Notes under the pieces: model-generated | Database searches by the model: none | What the model saw: the letters and a program-made list of their open reading frames with translations, nothing else | Told to the model about the DNA's origin: nothing | Position numbers and translations under genes: made by a program | Source of the DNA: Maribacter hydrothermalis | GTDB lineage: Bacteria; Bacteroidota; Bacteroidia; Flavobacteriales; Flavobacteriaceae | Direction: 5' to 3' | Length of the DNA stretch: 64,000 nucleotides | NCBI RefSeq assembly: GCF_001913155.1 | Contig: NZ_CP018760.1 | Span: 2,542,001-2,606,000 of the forward strand | Shown: positions 36,673-45,621 of the stretch, piece by piece | How positions within the stretch are numbered: the first letter of the stretch is position 1 | Layout: each line of letters starts with the position of its first letter

Positions 36673-36706
36673 AAATAGCGTACCCATAAGTGGTGATACG
36701 CTATTT
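36673..36706 (-). terminator. Terminator-like hairpin just before the small sorting-domain gene
   Basis: A 10-base perfect stem (AAATAGCGTA / TACGCTATTT) with a 14-base loop; on the minus strand it is followed by TTTTTT and immediately ATG. It may end the LRR/lipoprotein operon or regulate the small gene behind it. Confidence 0.6.
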
Positions 36707-36750
36707 GAAAACGTTTATAAAATGTCTTTTCGTCTTCTTTTAAATAAACT

Positions 36751-37428
36751 TTAACTTTCATAAAAAATGAAATGAGTTCTGCTTGAAGAGGTATTACCTT
36801 TACTATCGTATGAAACTATTTCAATCATATATTGCTGACCACTTATAATACTATAAATAGTACTTAAATCAGTTGTGCTCTCCAGAATTAGTTCCATGTT
36901 TCCTGTAATCCCAATATATACGTCGTAATTAGCTAGATCATCATCTAAGTCTTCACCAACCCATGATATGGTTACTGTGCCATCATTATTATCGGAAACA
37001 GTGATTTCTGCTGGAAAAGGAGCGAAATTTTCAGTGCTAGTCCCTTCTGAATAAAAATTCCAAGAATTACTTTCTAAGGTTTTTTCACCTAAAACTGCAG
37101 TTACAGTCCATGAAAACAGCGTCCCTTTGGGTAAATCTATGGCGGCAGATGTTGTATTTACGGTTCTATTATCTGTAGAATTTGTTTCTTGGTTGGTAAT
37201 TTCTAACTCATACGACGTTGCATTGGTAGATGCCGACCATTGAAATTCAATATTTACGCCATCGGTTCCATTGTCTTCTCCTTCGGTACAAATTAAATTG
37301 TTGTCTGGAAAAATAAGATTAAAGGAACCTAATTCTTTTTCTTTAGGTGGAGTTGGGGTATCATTATCTTTGCCGCCGCAAGATCCTACTAAAATTCCTG
37401 CTAAAATTAATTTTATAGCTAATCTCAT
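36751..37428 (-). CDS. Fibronectin type III-like lipoprotein
   Basis: A 225-residue lipoprotein (ILVGSCGGKDND, lipobox Cys at residue 17) with two beta-sandwich modules: one at about 40-130 (FQWSASTNATSYELEIT) and one at about 137-222 (VTISWVGEDLDDDLANYDVYIG), both with the Trp and Tyr pattern of Fn3 domains. Acidic repeats (EDLDDDL) might bind calcium. Its start codon overlaps the stop of the LRR gene (ATGA), so it is translationally coupled to it and likely works with it at the cell surface. Confidence 0.8.
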   Translation of the reverse strand: MRLAIKLILAGILVGSCGGKDNDTPTPPKEKELGSFNLIFPDNNLICTEGEDNGTDGVNIEFQWSASTNATSYELEITNQETNSTDNRTVNTTSAAIDLPKGTLFSWTVTAVLGEKTLESNSWNFYSEGTSTENFAPFPAEITVSDNNDGTVTISWVGEDLDDDLANYDVYIGITGNMELILESTTDLSTIYSIISGQQYMIEIVSYDSKGNTSSSRTHFIFYES

Positions 37429-40400
37429 TTTTTTACAAATTTTAAATTGATTTCCTTTTCACCATCAATTATGGTTAACATATATATCCCAGGCGAAAGA
37501 TTGGAAATATTCATTTCAAGAGTCCCGTTTGTAATTTGTTTGTTTTCCAGTAATACCGTAACTCCATTTAAGTTAGTTATTAGAATTTGAGCATTGCTCA
37601 TAATTTCTATACCTTCTACTTTTAATCCTTCACCTACTGGATTAGGAGAAAGAATAGCATTGTTCACCATAACGTTATCGTTATAAACACCTTGGCAAAT
37701 TTTATCTGTTTCTATAGAAATAAGATTTGATCCTTTATCCAAAGGAAAAGACAACTGTTGGTTGCCGTCATTTTCAAACTGAAATGAGTATACGTTGTTA
37801 TTTACTAAAACCTCATAATTTTTACTACCAGAAACTACAACACTTGCTTTCTTAGCGGTATAATCTATTACCGTTTTACCAGAAGTGAATTCTTCAGGAG
37901 TTTCTATGTTTAACGTAAATTCAATACTTGGAGCGCCAACTAATAAGCCTATCTCTGAATTAACTATTATGGTATAAGTTCCAGGTTCAAGATCAGTAAC
38001 TAGTAACGTGCTACCGTTTTGCTGCGTATAATTGCTAGAAAAATTATTAGGACCAGTAATAGATACTATATGAGTCTGATTTACTTTAAATTCAACAGTA
38101 AGTATTCCGTTAGCTGTGTCAGGGCAAGAGGTACTCTTTGCTTTTGCAATTACATCGTCTGGTTTAGGTACTAAAATATCTTGGTAGCTACAACCGGTGT
38201 CACCAGTTACTGCTCCAACCGGTGTATTCTTACAAACATCAATATCGTTAGGTACCCCATCATTATCATCATCAATATCTGACAATTGACTTTCTGAACA
38301 ACCAAATCTATTTACACTTTCACCATTTGGTGTATTCGGGCAAATATCATTTGTATTATTAACCCCGTCATTATCATCATCTAATTGGCTTTCTGTACAG
38401 CCATTTTGGTTCACTGATGCGCCAGGAGAAGTATTTGGACAAAAATCATTAGAATTTTTAATACCATCATTATCATCATCACCTTCACCATCAATGCCGT
38501 TTATTTTAATGGTAAACGAATTTCGATATAATGTTAAACTTGGTACATTTGGGTTTATTATTACACAATCATAAACTCCGATATCATTTACCGTAGTTGA
38601 ATTTATAATTAAAGTCGAATTTGTTTCACCAATTAAATTAGTGCCGTCTTTTCGCCATTGAAATTGATTGTTAGAATGGGACAGGCCGGTAACTGCTATG
38701 GTTGCTTCATCACCTAAATCTAATTCTATTTCTTCCTCATTATTTAAATTACGCTGTGGATGAATGTTAAATGCAGTATTTACAGAATTTATAATTGAAT
38801 TATCTAAATCACCGAAGGTTAAGTTGTTGTTTTTAAGTACTACATTTTTTGAAAGGCTTGAGCTGAAAACAGGAACGTTTCCAGATAAGCTGCAATTTTC
38901 ACATCCAAAAGCTCTTAGTTGTGCTAAATTTCCAATTTCCGTAGGTATACCTCCAGTTATAGTATTATTACCAAAATCGGCGGTACTCAAATTACTCATA
39001 TTTCCCATTTCACTTGGGATGGTTCCTGTTAATTCATTGGTGTTAAGGATTAAAAGTTCTAATTGAGTAAGGTTTCCTATTTCGGGCGGAATGGAACCAG
39101 AAAAATTGTTGCTGCCAAACCATATAGATTTTATTGAACTTAAGTTGCCTATACTTGCAGGTAAGCTACCACTTATTTGATTGTTACTTAGATAGAAATT
39201 TTCTAAGGATGTCAGATTACCAATCTCGGAGGGTAAATTACCAGATAGATTATTATCTCGTAAACCAATCTCTTTTAATAGAATTAGATTTCCAATACTT
39301 GAGGGGAGACTGCCTGTAAAATTATTATTATCTAGCCTTAATTTTTCAAGTTTCGTTAAGTTGCCAATTTCTTGTGGTAATGGTCCGAAAAAATTGGAAC
39401 GGAACAAAGCAAGATCTTCTAACTGAGTTAGATTTCCAATTTCTGAAGGTATACTGCCAGACATTTGAGTGTCACCTAGCCTAAGAAAAACTAATTTAGT
39501 TAGGTTGCCAATTTCTGGTGGAATTGTGCCCGATATGTTTGTAGAGAATATATTTAATTCTAAAAGTTCGGTAAGATTATAAATTTGAGATGGTATTTCG
39601 CCTGTTAAATCATTATTTCCAAGTACTAAACTTTTAAGATTAGTTAGGTTACTTAATTCTTGTGGGATAGTCCCTGTCAGTTGATTGCCGTAAAGGCTTA
39701 AATAAGTCAATGAGGTTAAATTACCTAAGAATACTGGTATAGGACCAGATAATTGATTTAAGGTAAAATCCAATTGCTGAATAGCGCTCAAATTGCCAAG
39801 TTCTATTGGTAATGCACCGGTAAGATTGTTAGAGTTTAGTAGTAAAACTTCTAAATTTGATAATTTGCCTAATTCACTCGGAACATTCCCCGTTAATTGA
39901 TTTGTACGGAGATTTAGTCTTTCTAATTTCAACAAATTTCCAAATTGTGCTGGAATTTCTCCAGTAAGATTATTTCGCCCAAGGTCTATCCATTCTAACT
40001 CTGTAAGATTTCCAATTTCAGCTGGAATTTCTCCTGTTAAATTGCGACTATCTAAAACTAGAGTCCTTACCCTTCCTTCTGTATTCAATGTTAATCCAGG
40101 CCAAGTGCTAATATCAGCATTAAAGTCCCATGAAACAGTCCAGTTGTCTCCATCTGTAGCATTGTAAAGGGCAATTAAAGCATCACGGTCTGGGTTGGTT
40201 GTTGCGTCGTCATCCAAAACTTGTAAATTGTCGACTATTATTGAGCTTGCAGGATTTGTATTGGCTCTAAAAATTAACTCAAATGCATAGTCTTCTTCAG
40301 TATCCGTATCAAAATCAAAAGTATAGGTATGCCAAGCTCCGTCACTTTCTAAAGGTATAAATTCATGAATATATTGAATGGTATAACTTCCTTCGTCCTT

Positions 40401-40757
40401 TACGATATCCAAGTATGCACTTAGATTATTACCTGTTTCTGTGCTAATCTTATAATCAAAAGAGAAGGTATGATTTGCATTTGATGTTAAACTTATTACA
40501 CTGGTATTCCATGTACTAAGTGTGGTTTGGTTTGCTAATGTATTATTTAAACCTAATCCTAGTGCAAAATTACCATCTGTTGCATCGCTGCTTTTAATGA
40601 TATCATTTGCATTAGTAATACTCCAATTATCGGGTGTTTCAGGATTGCCTGACCAATTTTCAAAACTGAAATTCGTTAAATAGTTTGCTTGTGAAAATCC
40701 ATTAAGAGAAAACAAGATGGTTGCTACAAAAAGCAGTTTAGTGTAGTTTTTTAGCAT
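37425..40757 (-). CDS. Large leucine-rich-repeat surface protein secreted by the type IX system
   Basis: An 1110-residue secreted protein: signal peptide (1-23), a jelly-roll/carbohydrate-binding-like domain (about 28-182), a cap with W-rich LRR N-terminal signature (NATDGDNWT), 16 tandem leucine-rich repeats of exactly 24 residues (about 240-624) with consensus LTGxIPxxIGNLxxLxxLxL, an Ig-like domain (about 660-750), thrombospondin type 3 calcium repeats (about 755-850, DDDNDGVxNxxDxCPNT), a further beta domain and a C-terminal type A sorting domain (SPNPVGEGLKVEG ... LSPGIYMLTI). It is likely a cell-surface adhesin or binding protein. A lipoprotein gene overlaps its stop codon. Confidence 0.88.
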   Translation of the reverse strand: MLKNYTKLLFVATILFSLNGFSQANYLTNFSFENWSGNPETPDNWSITNANDIIKSSDATDGNFALGLGLNNTLANQTTLSTWNTSVISLTSNANHTFSFDYKISTETGNNLSAYLDIVKDEGSYTIQYIHEFIPLESDGAWHTYTFDFDTDTEEDYAFELIFRANTNPASSIIVDNLQVLDDDATTNPDRDALIALYNATDGDNWTVSWDFNADISTWPGLTLNTEGRVRTLVLDSRNLTGEIPAEIGNLTELEWIDLGRNNLTGEIPAQFGNLLKLERLNLRTNQLTGNVPSELGKLSNLEVLLLNSNNLTGALPIELGNLSAIQQLDFTLNQLSGPIPVFLGNLTSLTYLSLYGNQLTGTIPQELSNLTNLKSLVLGNNDLTGEIPSQIYNLTELLELNIFSTNISGTIPPEIGNLTKLVFLRLGDTQMSGSIPSEIGNLTQLEDLALFRSNFFGPLPQEIGNLTKLEKLRLDNNNFTGSLPSSIGNLILLKEIGLRDNNLSGNLPSEIGNLTSLENFYLSNNQISGSLPASIGNLSSIKSIWFGSNNFSGSIPPEIGNLTQLELLILNTNELTGTIPSEMGNMSNLSTADFGNNTITGGIPTEIGNLAQLRAFGCENCSLSGNVPVFSSSLSKNVVLKNNNLTFGDLDNSIINSVNTAFNIHPQRNLNNEEEIELDLGDEATIAVTGLSHSNNQFQWRKDGTNLIGETNSTLIINSTTVNDIGVYDCVIINPNVPSLTLYRNSFTIKINGIDGEGDDDNDGIKNSNDFCPNTSPGASVNQNGCTESQLDDDNDGVNNTNDICPNTPNGESVNRFGCSESQLSDIDDDNDGVPNDIDVCKNTPVGAVTGDTGCSYQDILVPKPDDVIAKAKSTSCPDTANGILTVEFKVNQTHIVSITGPNNFSSNYTQQNGSTLLVTDLEPGTYTIIVNSEIGLLVGAPSIEFTLNIETPEEFTSGKTVIDYTAKKASVVVSGSKNYEVLVNNNVYSFQFENDGNQQLSFPLDKGSNLISIETDKICQGVYNDNVMVNNAILSPNPVGEGLKVEGIEIMSNAQILITNLNGVTVLLENKQITNGTLEMNISNLSPGIYMLTIIDGEKEINLKFVKK
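38838..40040 (-). repeat. 72-base tandem LRR array
   Basis: Sixteen contiguous 72-base units, each coding one 24-residue leucine-rich repeat of the plant-receptor-like type, followed by a degenerate seventeenth. Units are diverged at DNA level. Confidence 0.85.
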
Positions 40758-40876
40758 AGGTCGGTTTTATTATTTATTTAACGCTAAAATGATAGGCACT
40801 AGTATTTAACTGCAATCTTATTCGATATAACACTACATTTTTTTCTTATAAAATTTTAGTAAAACTTATATTCTAA

Positions 40877-43711
40877 CTAATGTGCAACTAGCCAGTTATC
40901 TCCTATGCCGACTTCAACATCTAATGGCACCGCAATTTTATATGCGTTTTCCATTTCAGATTTAATTAAAGATTTCAGTTCATCTAGTTCTGGTTTGTAA
41001 ATATCGAACACTAATTCATCATGTACCTGTAATAGCATTTTAGATTTGTAATTGCCTTCCTCAAGCTTTTTATGAATGTTGATCATGGCAATTTTTATGA
41101 TATCCGCTGCACTACCTTGTATAGGCGCATTTACGGCATTACGCTCTGCTGCACCACGAACAATGGCATTGCTGCCGTTGATGTCTTTTAAATAGCGTCT
41201 TCTGCCCAAAACTGTTTGTACATACCCATTATCACGTGCAAAATCTACTTGCTCGCTCATATAGTTTCGAAGTTTAGGGTAGGTTTTGTAATAGGTATCA
41301 ATAAGCTCTTTTGCCTCAGACCGAGATAAGTCTGTTTGGTTGCTTAAGCCAAAAGCAGAAACACCATAGATAATACCAAAGTTTACGGTTTTTGCGTTAC
41401 TACGTTGTTCCCTAGTTACTTCTGCCAATGGTACATCAAAAACTTTGGATGCCGTAGAAGCGTGAATATCTTCACTATTTTTAAAGGCTTCTATCATGGT
41501 GGTCTCTTCGCTTAATGCTGCAATAATACGTAGCTCTATTTGTGAGTAATCAGCCGCTAATAAAGTGTAGTTATCATCTCTAGGGATAAAGGCTTTTCTT
41601 ACTTGGCGACCTCTCTCTGTTCTAATAGGGATGTTTTGTAAGTTAGGGTTATTACTACTTAAACGACCTGTTGCGGCCACGGTTTGCATATAGTCTGTAT
41701 GCACCCTACCTGTAGAAGGTTCTACTTGTTCTGGCAATGCATCTACATACGTACTTTTTAGTTTGGCAAGACCTCTATAATCAAGTACATTTTGAATGAT
41801 TTCATGGTCTTTTGCTAAGTAAGACAATACATCTTCTGCAGTGGAATACTGACCAGTTTTTGTCTTCTTAGGCTTGGCTACTAATTTTAATTTATCAAAG
41901 AGGATTTCACCTAATTGTTTCGGAGAGCCAATATTGAATTCTTCACCCGCAACTTCGTATATCTTCTTTTCAAGGTTGATAATATCGGAATTTAAATCGG
42001 ACGAAAGTGAATTTAGAAATTCTTCATCTAAATTAATGCCTTCCAGCTCCATATCCGCTAATACTCGTAATAAAGGAATTTCAATATCTTTAAACAACTT
42101 TTCTGTATTCGCTTCTTTTAATTCTGGTCTAAAATGTTGTGCCAGTTGATAGGTAATGTCTGCATCTTCAACCGCATATTCCGTTTGTTTTTCTAAAGGA
42201 ACCTCGCGCATGCTCAATTGATTCTTTCCTTTTTTACCGATAAGTTCAGTAATGGAAACTGGAGTGTAGTTTAGATACGTCTCTGCCAATACATCCATAT
42301 TATGTCGCATGTCAGGATTGATGAGATAGTGTGCCAACATGGTATCGAATAAAGGTCCCTTTACATCAATATTGTACTTGTCCAATACTTTAATGTCGTA
42401 CTTTAAATTCTGACCTATTTTTTCAATTTGCTCGGCTTCAAAGAATGGGCGCAGCTCTTCTAAAAGTGCCTGTGCTTCTTCTTTATTATCAGTGAAGGGA
42501 ATGTAATATCCTTTGGTGGCTTCCCAAGAGAAAGCAATACCTACCAGTTCTGCCGTTAATGGATTTAACCCTGTAGTTTCGGTATCAAAACAAACCGAAG
42601 TTTGTTGCATAAGACTTTTTAGAAACAACTTCATGGCCATACCCGGCGCAACACTTTGGTACGAGTGTGCTACATCGGCAATAGTTCGCCTGCTTGAGTA
42701 ATCTTTTATTGTAGCACCAGAATCTGCAGGACTTCCAAATAAAGAAAACTGTCCCGATCCGGCATCCTGTATTTCTTTTTTTGCAGTTGGTGCGCTTGAT
42801 GTTTGTTCTGGAGTTTCCTCGGCTTCTGATGAAAATAATTTTATAAATTGGTCTTTAAGTCTTCTAAACTCTAACTCTTCAAATATTTTCTGAACTTCCT
42901 CGGCATTTGGTTCCGACATTTCATAATCGCTGGCATTAAACGTAACATCAACATCCAAACAAATAGTAGCTAATTTTTTAGACAGAAGTCCCAATTCTTT
43001 ATTTGCTTCTACCTTTTCTTTCATCTTCCCTTTAAGCTTATCTGTATTGGCAAAAAGATTTTCCATGGAATCAAAATCGGTAATAAATTTCTTTGCTGTT
43101 TTGTCGCCAACTCCTGGTAGCCCAGGGATGTTATCACTGGCATCACCCATCATTCCTAGATAGTCTATAACCTGTTCCGGTCTTTTTACTCCAAATCGTT
43201 TTTGAACCTCAGGAATGCCCCAAATCTCGATTCCGTTACCCATTCTTGCAGGGCGATACATAAATATATTTTCTGATACTAACTGCCCAAAATCTTTATC
43301 CGGGGTTACCATAAAGACCTTGTATTCTTCTTTTTCAGCTTGTTTTGCCAAAGTTCCAATGATGTCATCTGCCTCCCATCCTTCTTTTACAACCACAGGA
43401 ATATGCATCGCCTTTAGAATATCTTGAATATAAGGTACGGCAATACGTATAGCGTCTGGTGTTTCTAACCTATTGGCTTTATATTCTGGAAAAAGGTCGG
43501 TACGTTCTGTACTTCCTCCTTTATCAAAACAAACCGCTAAATGATCGGGATTTTCACGACGGATAACATCAAATAATGAGTTCATAAATCCCATAATTGC
43601 AGAAGTATCCATGCCTTGGGAATTTATTCTTGGGTTTTTTATAAGTGCGTAGTAACCACGGAATATTAGCGCGTATGCATCTAGTAAAAAGAGTCTTTTT
43701 TGGTCTGCCAT
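40877..43711 (-). CDS. polA: DNA polymerase I
   Basis: A 944-residue three-domain polymerase for Okazaki fragment processing and repair. The N-terminal 5'-3' exonuclease domain (about 1-290; DAYALIFRGYYAL, GDASDNIPGLPGVGDKTAKK), a 3'-5' exonuclease domain with its acidic residues in place (VCFDTETTGLN and YAVEDADITYQL, so proofreading looks active) and the polymerase domain (DYSQIELRI, SNAKTVNFGIIYG, LLQVHDELVFD) are all intact. A Ser/Thr/Ala-rich linker separates the first two. It is transcribed alone on the minus strand. Confidence 0.97.
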   Translation of the reverse strand: MADQKRLFLLDAYALIFRGYYALIKNPRINSQGMDTSAIMGFMNSLFDVIRRENPDHLAVCFDKGGSTERTDLFPEYKANRLETPDAIRIAVPYIQDILKAMHIPVVVKEGWEADDIIGTLAKQAEKEEYKVFMVTPDKDFGQLVSENIFMYRPARMGNGIEIWGIPEVQKRFGVKRPEQVIDYLGMMGDASDNIPGLPGVGDKTAKKFITDFDSMENLFANTDKLKGKMKEKVEANKELGLLSKKLATICLDVDVTFNASDYEMSEPNAEEVQKIFEELEFRRLKDQFIKLFSSEAEETPEQTSSAPTAKKEIQDAGSGQFSLFGSPADSGATIKDYSSRRTIADVAHSYQSVAPGMAMKLFLKSLMQQTSVCFDTETTGLNPLTAELVGIAFSWEATKGYYIPFTDNKEEAQALLEELRPFFEAEQIEKIGQNLKYDIKVLDKYNIDVKGPLFDTMLAHYLINPDMRHNMDVLAETYLNYTPVSITELIGKKGKNQLSMREVPLEKQTEYAVEDADITYQLAQHFRPELKEANTEKLFKDIEIPLLRVLADMELEGINLDEEFLNSLSSDLNSDIINLEKKIYEVAGEEFNIGSPKQLGEILFDKLKLVAKPKKTKTGQYSTAEDVLSYLAKDHEIIQNVLDYRGLAKLKSTYVDALPEQVEPSTGRVHTDYMQTVAATGRLSSNNPNLQNIPIRTERGRQVRKAFIPRDDNYTLLAADYSQIELRIIAALSEETTMIEAFKNSEDIHASTASKVFDVPLAEVTREQRSNAKTVNFGIIYGVSAFGLSNQTDLSRSEAKELIDTYYKTYPKLRNYMSEQVDFARDNGYVQTVLGRRRYLKDINGSNAIVRGAAERNAVNAPIQGSAADIIKIAMINIHKKLEEGNYKSKMLLQVHDELVFDIYKPELDELKSLIKSEMENAYKIAVPLDVEVGIGDNWLVAH

Positions 43712-43813
43712 TTTTCAGTATTGATTGTAAAATATTAAAAGTACAAATTGATAGGGAAACAACAGGTGAGATTGCGCTATTGCTTCTTCAATAAATAAAG
43801 TTGAAACCTAATA

Positions 43814-44800
43814 TTAACTTTTTAAATAACTATCAGAAGGATTATTTATATGACCTTCTTTCGTGTAAGTTCTATAGGTAAACCCTGGGTGAATACAGTA
43901 GCCGCCTGTTTCTCCTTTTTTATTTATAGCTATAAAACCTATTTGAAAATCTTGTTTGTCTTTATTTTTTGCGATGATGCGTTTTACGCCTTCTTCGCAT
44001 GCCTCCTGTGGCGATTTTCCTTGGCGCATTAATTCAACAATTAGGAAACTGCCCACCGTTCTAACCACTTCTTCGCCTACACCTGTTGCGGTAGCTCCAC
44101 CAACTTCGTTATCCACGAATAGTCCGGCACCGATAATAGGCGAGTCACCAACTCTACCTGCCATTTTGTAGGCCATTCCGCTAGTGGTACAAGCACCTGC
44201 AATATCGCCATCGGTATCAATTGCTAGCATTCCTATTGTATCGTGATTTTCGATATTAATAATCGGTTTGTACTGTGATGTTTTTTTCCACTCTTCCCAA
44301 GCTTGTTTCGATTCTTCCGTCAATAGTTCGGTTTTTTCAAAGCCTTGCTCATAAGCAAACTGTTCGGCACCTTTACCGGCAAGCATGACATGGGGCGTTT
44401 CTTCCATTACTTTTCTCGCCACTGAAATAGGGTTTGCAATATTTTGCATTGCCAAAACAGCCCCACAATTACCATCTTTGTCCATAATACAGGCATCTAA
44501 AGTAACGTTGCCATCTCTGTCCGGTCTTCCACCATTGCCTACGGTACTATTACTTAGGTCGTTTTCTTCAACCATAACACCTTGGTGAACAGCATCTAAG
44601 GCATTACCTCCTTTTTGTAAAACTTCCCATGCTTTGGCAGTAGCGTTTCCAAAATCCCAAGTGCAAATTGCTATTGGAATAATTCCTGCTTTGGTGGTTG
44701 CTTTTGTTGCAGGTATTTCTTGGCACGAAGCTAATATGGGCGCAGAAACTATACCGGCCGCTAAGGTGCTAGAATTTCTTAGAAACTTTCTTCTTTTCAT
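43814..44800 (-). CDS. N(4)-(beta-N-acetylglucosaminyl)-L-asparaginase family hydrolase, exported
   Basis: An N-terminal nucleophile hydrolase of the glycosylasparaginase group that is made as a precursor and cleaves itself before a threonine, here T188 in the motif NHDTIGM. Other family landmarks are TWDFGNATAKAW near the start and GRVGDSPIIGAGLFVDNEVGGATATG. The N terminus MKRRKFLRNS plus ILASC has both a twin-arginine motif and a lipobox (Cys 26), so it is probably a Tat-exported lipoprotein. It could release Asn from N-glycans in the periplasm, or act as an isoaspartyl-type peptidase. Divergent from cutC. Confidence 0.85.
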   Translation of the reverse strand: MKRRKFLRNSSTLAAGIVSAPILASCQEIPATKATTKAGIIPIAICTWDFGNATAKAWEVLQKGGNALDAVHQGVMVEENDLSNSTVGNGGRPDRDGNVTLDACIMDKDGNCGAVLAMQNIANPISVARKVMEETPHVMLAGKGAEQFAYEQGFEKTELLTEESKQAWEEWKKTSQYKPIINIENHDTIGMLAIDTDGDIAGACTTSGMAYKMAGRVGDSPIIGAGLFVDNEVGGATATGVGEEVVRTVGSFLIVELMRQGKSPQEACEEGVKRIIAKNKDKQDFQIGFIAINKKGETGGYCIHPGFTYRTYTKEGHINNPSDSYLKS

Positions 44801-44841
44801 GGGTTTGGTTCTTTACTTTTAGTGACCTTAAATATAACAAT

Positions 44842-45564
44842 ATGAAAGTAGAAGTTTGTGCAAATTCTTTAGAATCTGCCTTGGTTGCGGAACATGCTGG
44901 TGCAGACCGTATTGAGCTGTGTTCAGAATTGGCGGTGGGTGGATTAACACCTTCTTATGGATTGTTAAAAGCTGTAAAAGAACAAGTATCTATTCCCGTT
45001 CATGTATTAATTAGGCCAAGAAGTGGAGATTTTACCTATTCTGATGATGAGATGAATATTATGCTCTCTGATATTGAACTTTGTTTAGAATTAGGTTTTG
45101 ATGGAATTGTATCCGGAGTGCTTTTAAAAGATTTTTCTTTGGATGTACACCGAACTCAAAAGTTAAAGGCCGTAGCGGGTAATTTAAAATTCACGTTTCA
45201 TAGAGCTTTTGATTGGATTAGGAATCCGTTTGAAGCATTAGCTCAGCTTGAGACTATGCAAGTGGATTATATATTATCCTCAGGTCAACAAAAATCGGCA
45301 CCTTTGGGAATTGAATTTTTATCCGAATTAAAAAGAAAAAGTAAGACGGTACAAATTATGCCTGGGTCTGGTGTAAATGCTGAAAATGTCACCATTTTTA
45401 AGAATAAAGGCTTTAAGGCGGTCCATCTATCAGGTTCAGCTATGGTTCAAACATTACCTGAAATACCTATAATTTCTATGAATTCGGAGCGTTTTTTGAG
45501 CGATGATTGTATTGCACTTACCCAATTAGAAAATATAAAAGCAGTAGTAACCAAGGTTAAATAA
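44842..45564 (+). CDS. cutC: CutC family protein
   Basis: A 240-residue TIM-barrel protein of the CutC family, with MKVEVCANSLESALVAEHAGADRIELCSEL, VHVLIRPRSGDF, FHRAFDW and ILSSGQQKSA, all conserved. CutC was named for copper homeostasis, but the biochemical role is not settled. No copper transporter gene is nearby. It is a single gene divergent from the glycosylasparaginase. Confidence 0.9.
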   Translation: MKVEVCANSLESALVAEHAGADRIELCSELAVGGLTPSYGLLKAVKEQVSIPVHVLIRPRSGDFTYSDDEMNIMLSDIELCLELGFDGIVSGVLLKDFSLDVHRTQKLKAVAGNLKFTFHRAFDWIRNPFEALAQLETMQVDYILSSGQQKSAPLGIEFLSELKRKSKTVQIMPGSGVNAENVTIFKNKGFKAVHLSGSAMVQTLPEIPIISMNSERFLSDDCIALTQLENIKAVVTKVK

Positions 45565-45599
45565 AATGCAAATAAGCGCATATACCACTGTTATACAGA

Positions 45600-45607
45600 T
45601 ATCTTTG
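45600..45607 (+). promoter_or_regulatory. -7 promoter element for the metallophosphoesterase gene
   Basis: TATCTTTG matches TAnnTTTG and lies 14 bases before the start codon at 45622. Confidence 0.5.
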
Positions 45608-45621
45608 TAAAAATTTTAATA

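Noticed and set aside
38838..40040. Regular 72-base repeats considered as a CRISPR-like or satellite array
   Set aside because: They keep one open frame and code leucine-rich repeats, with no spacer structure.
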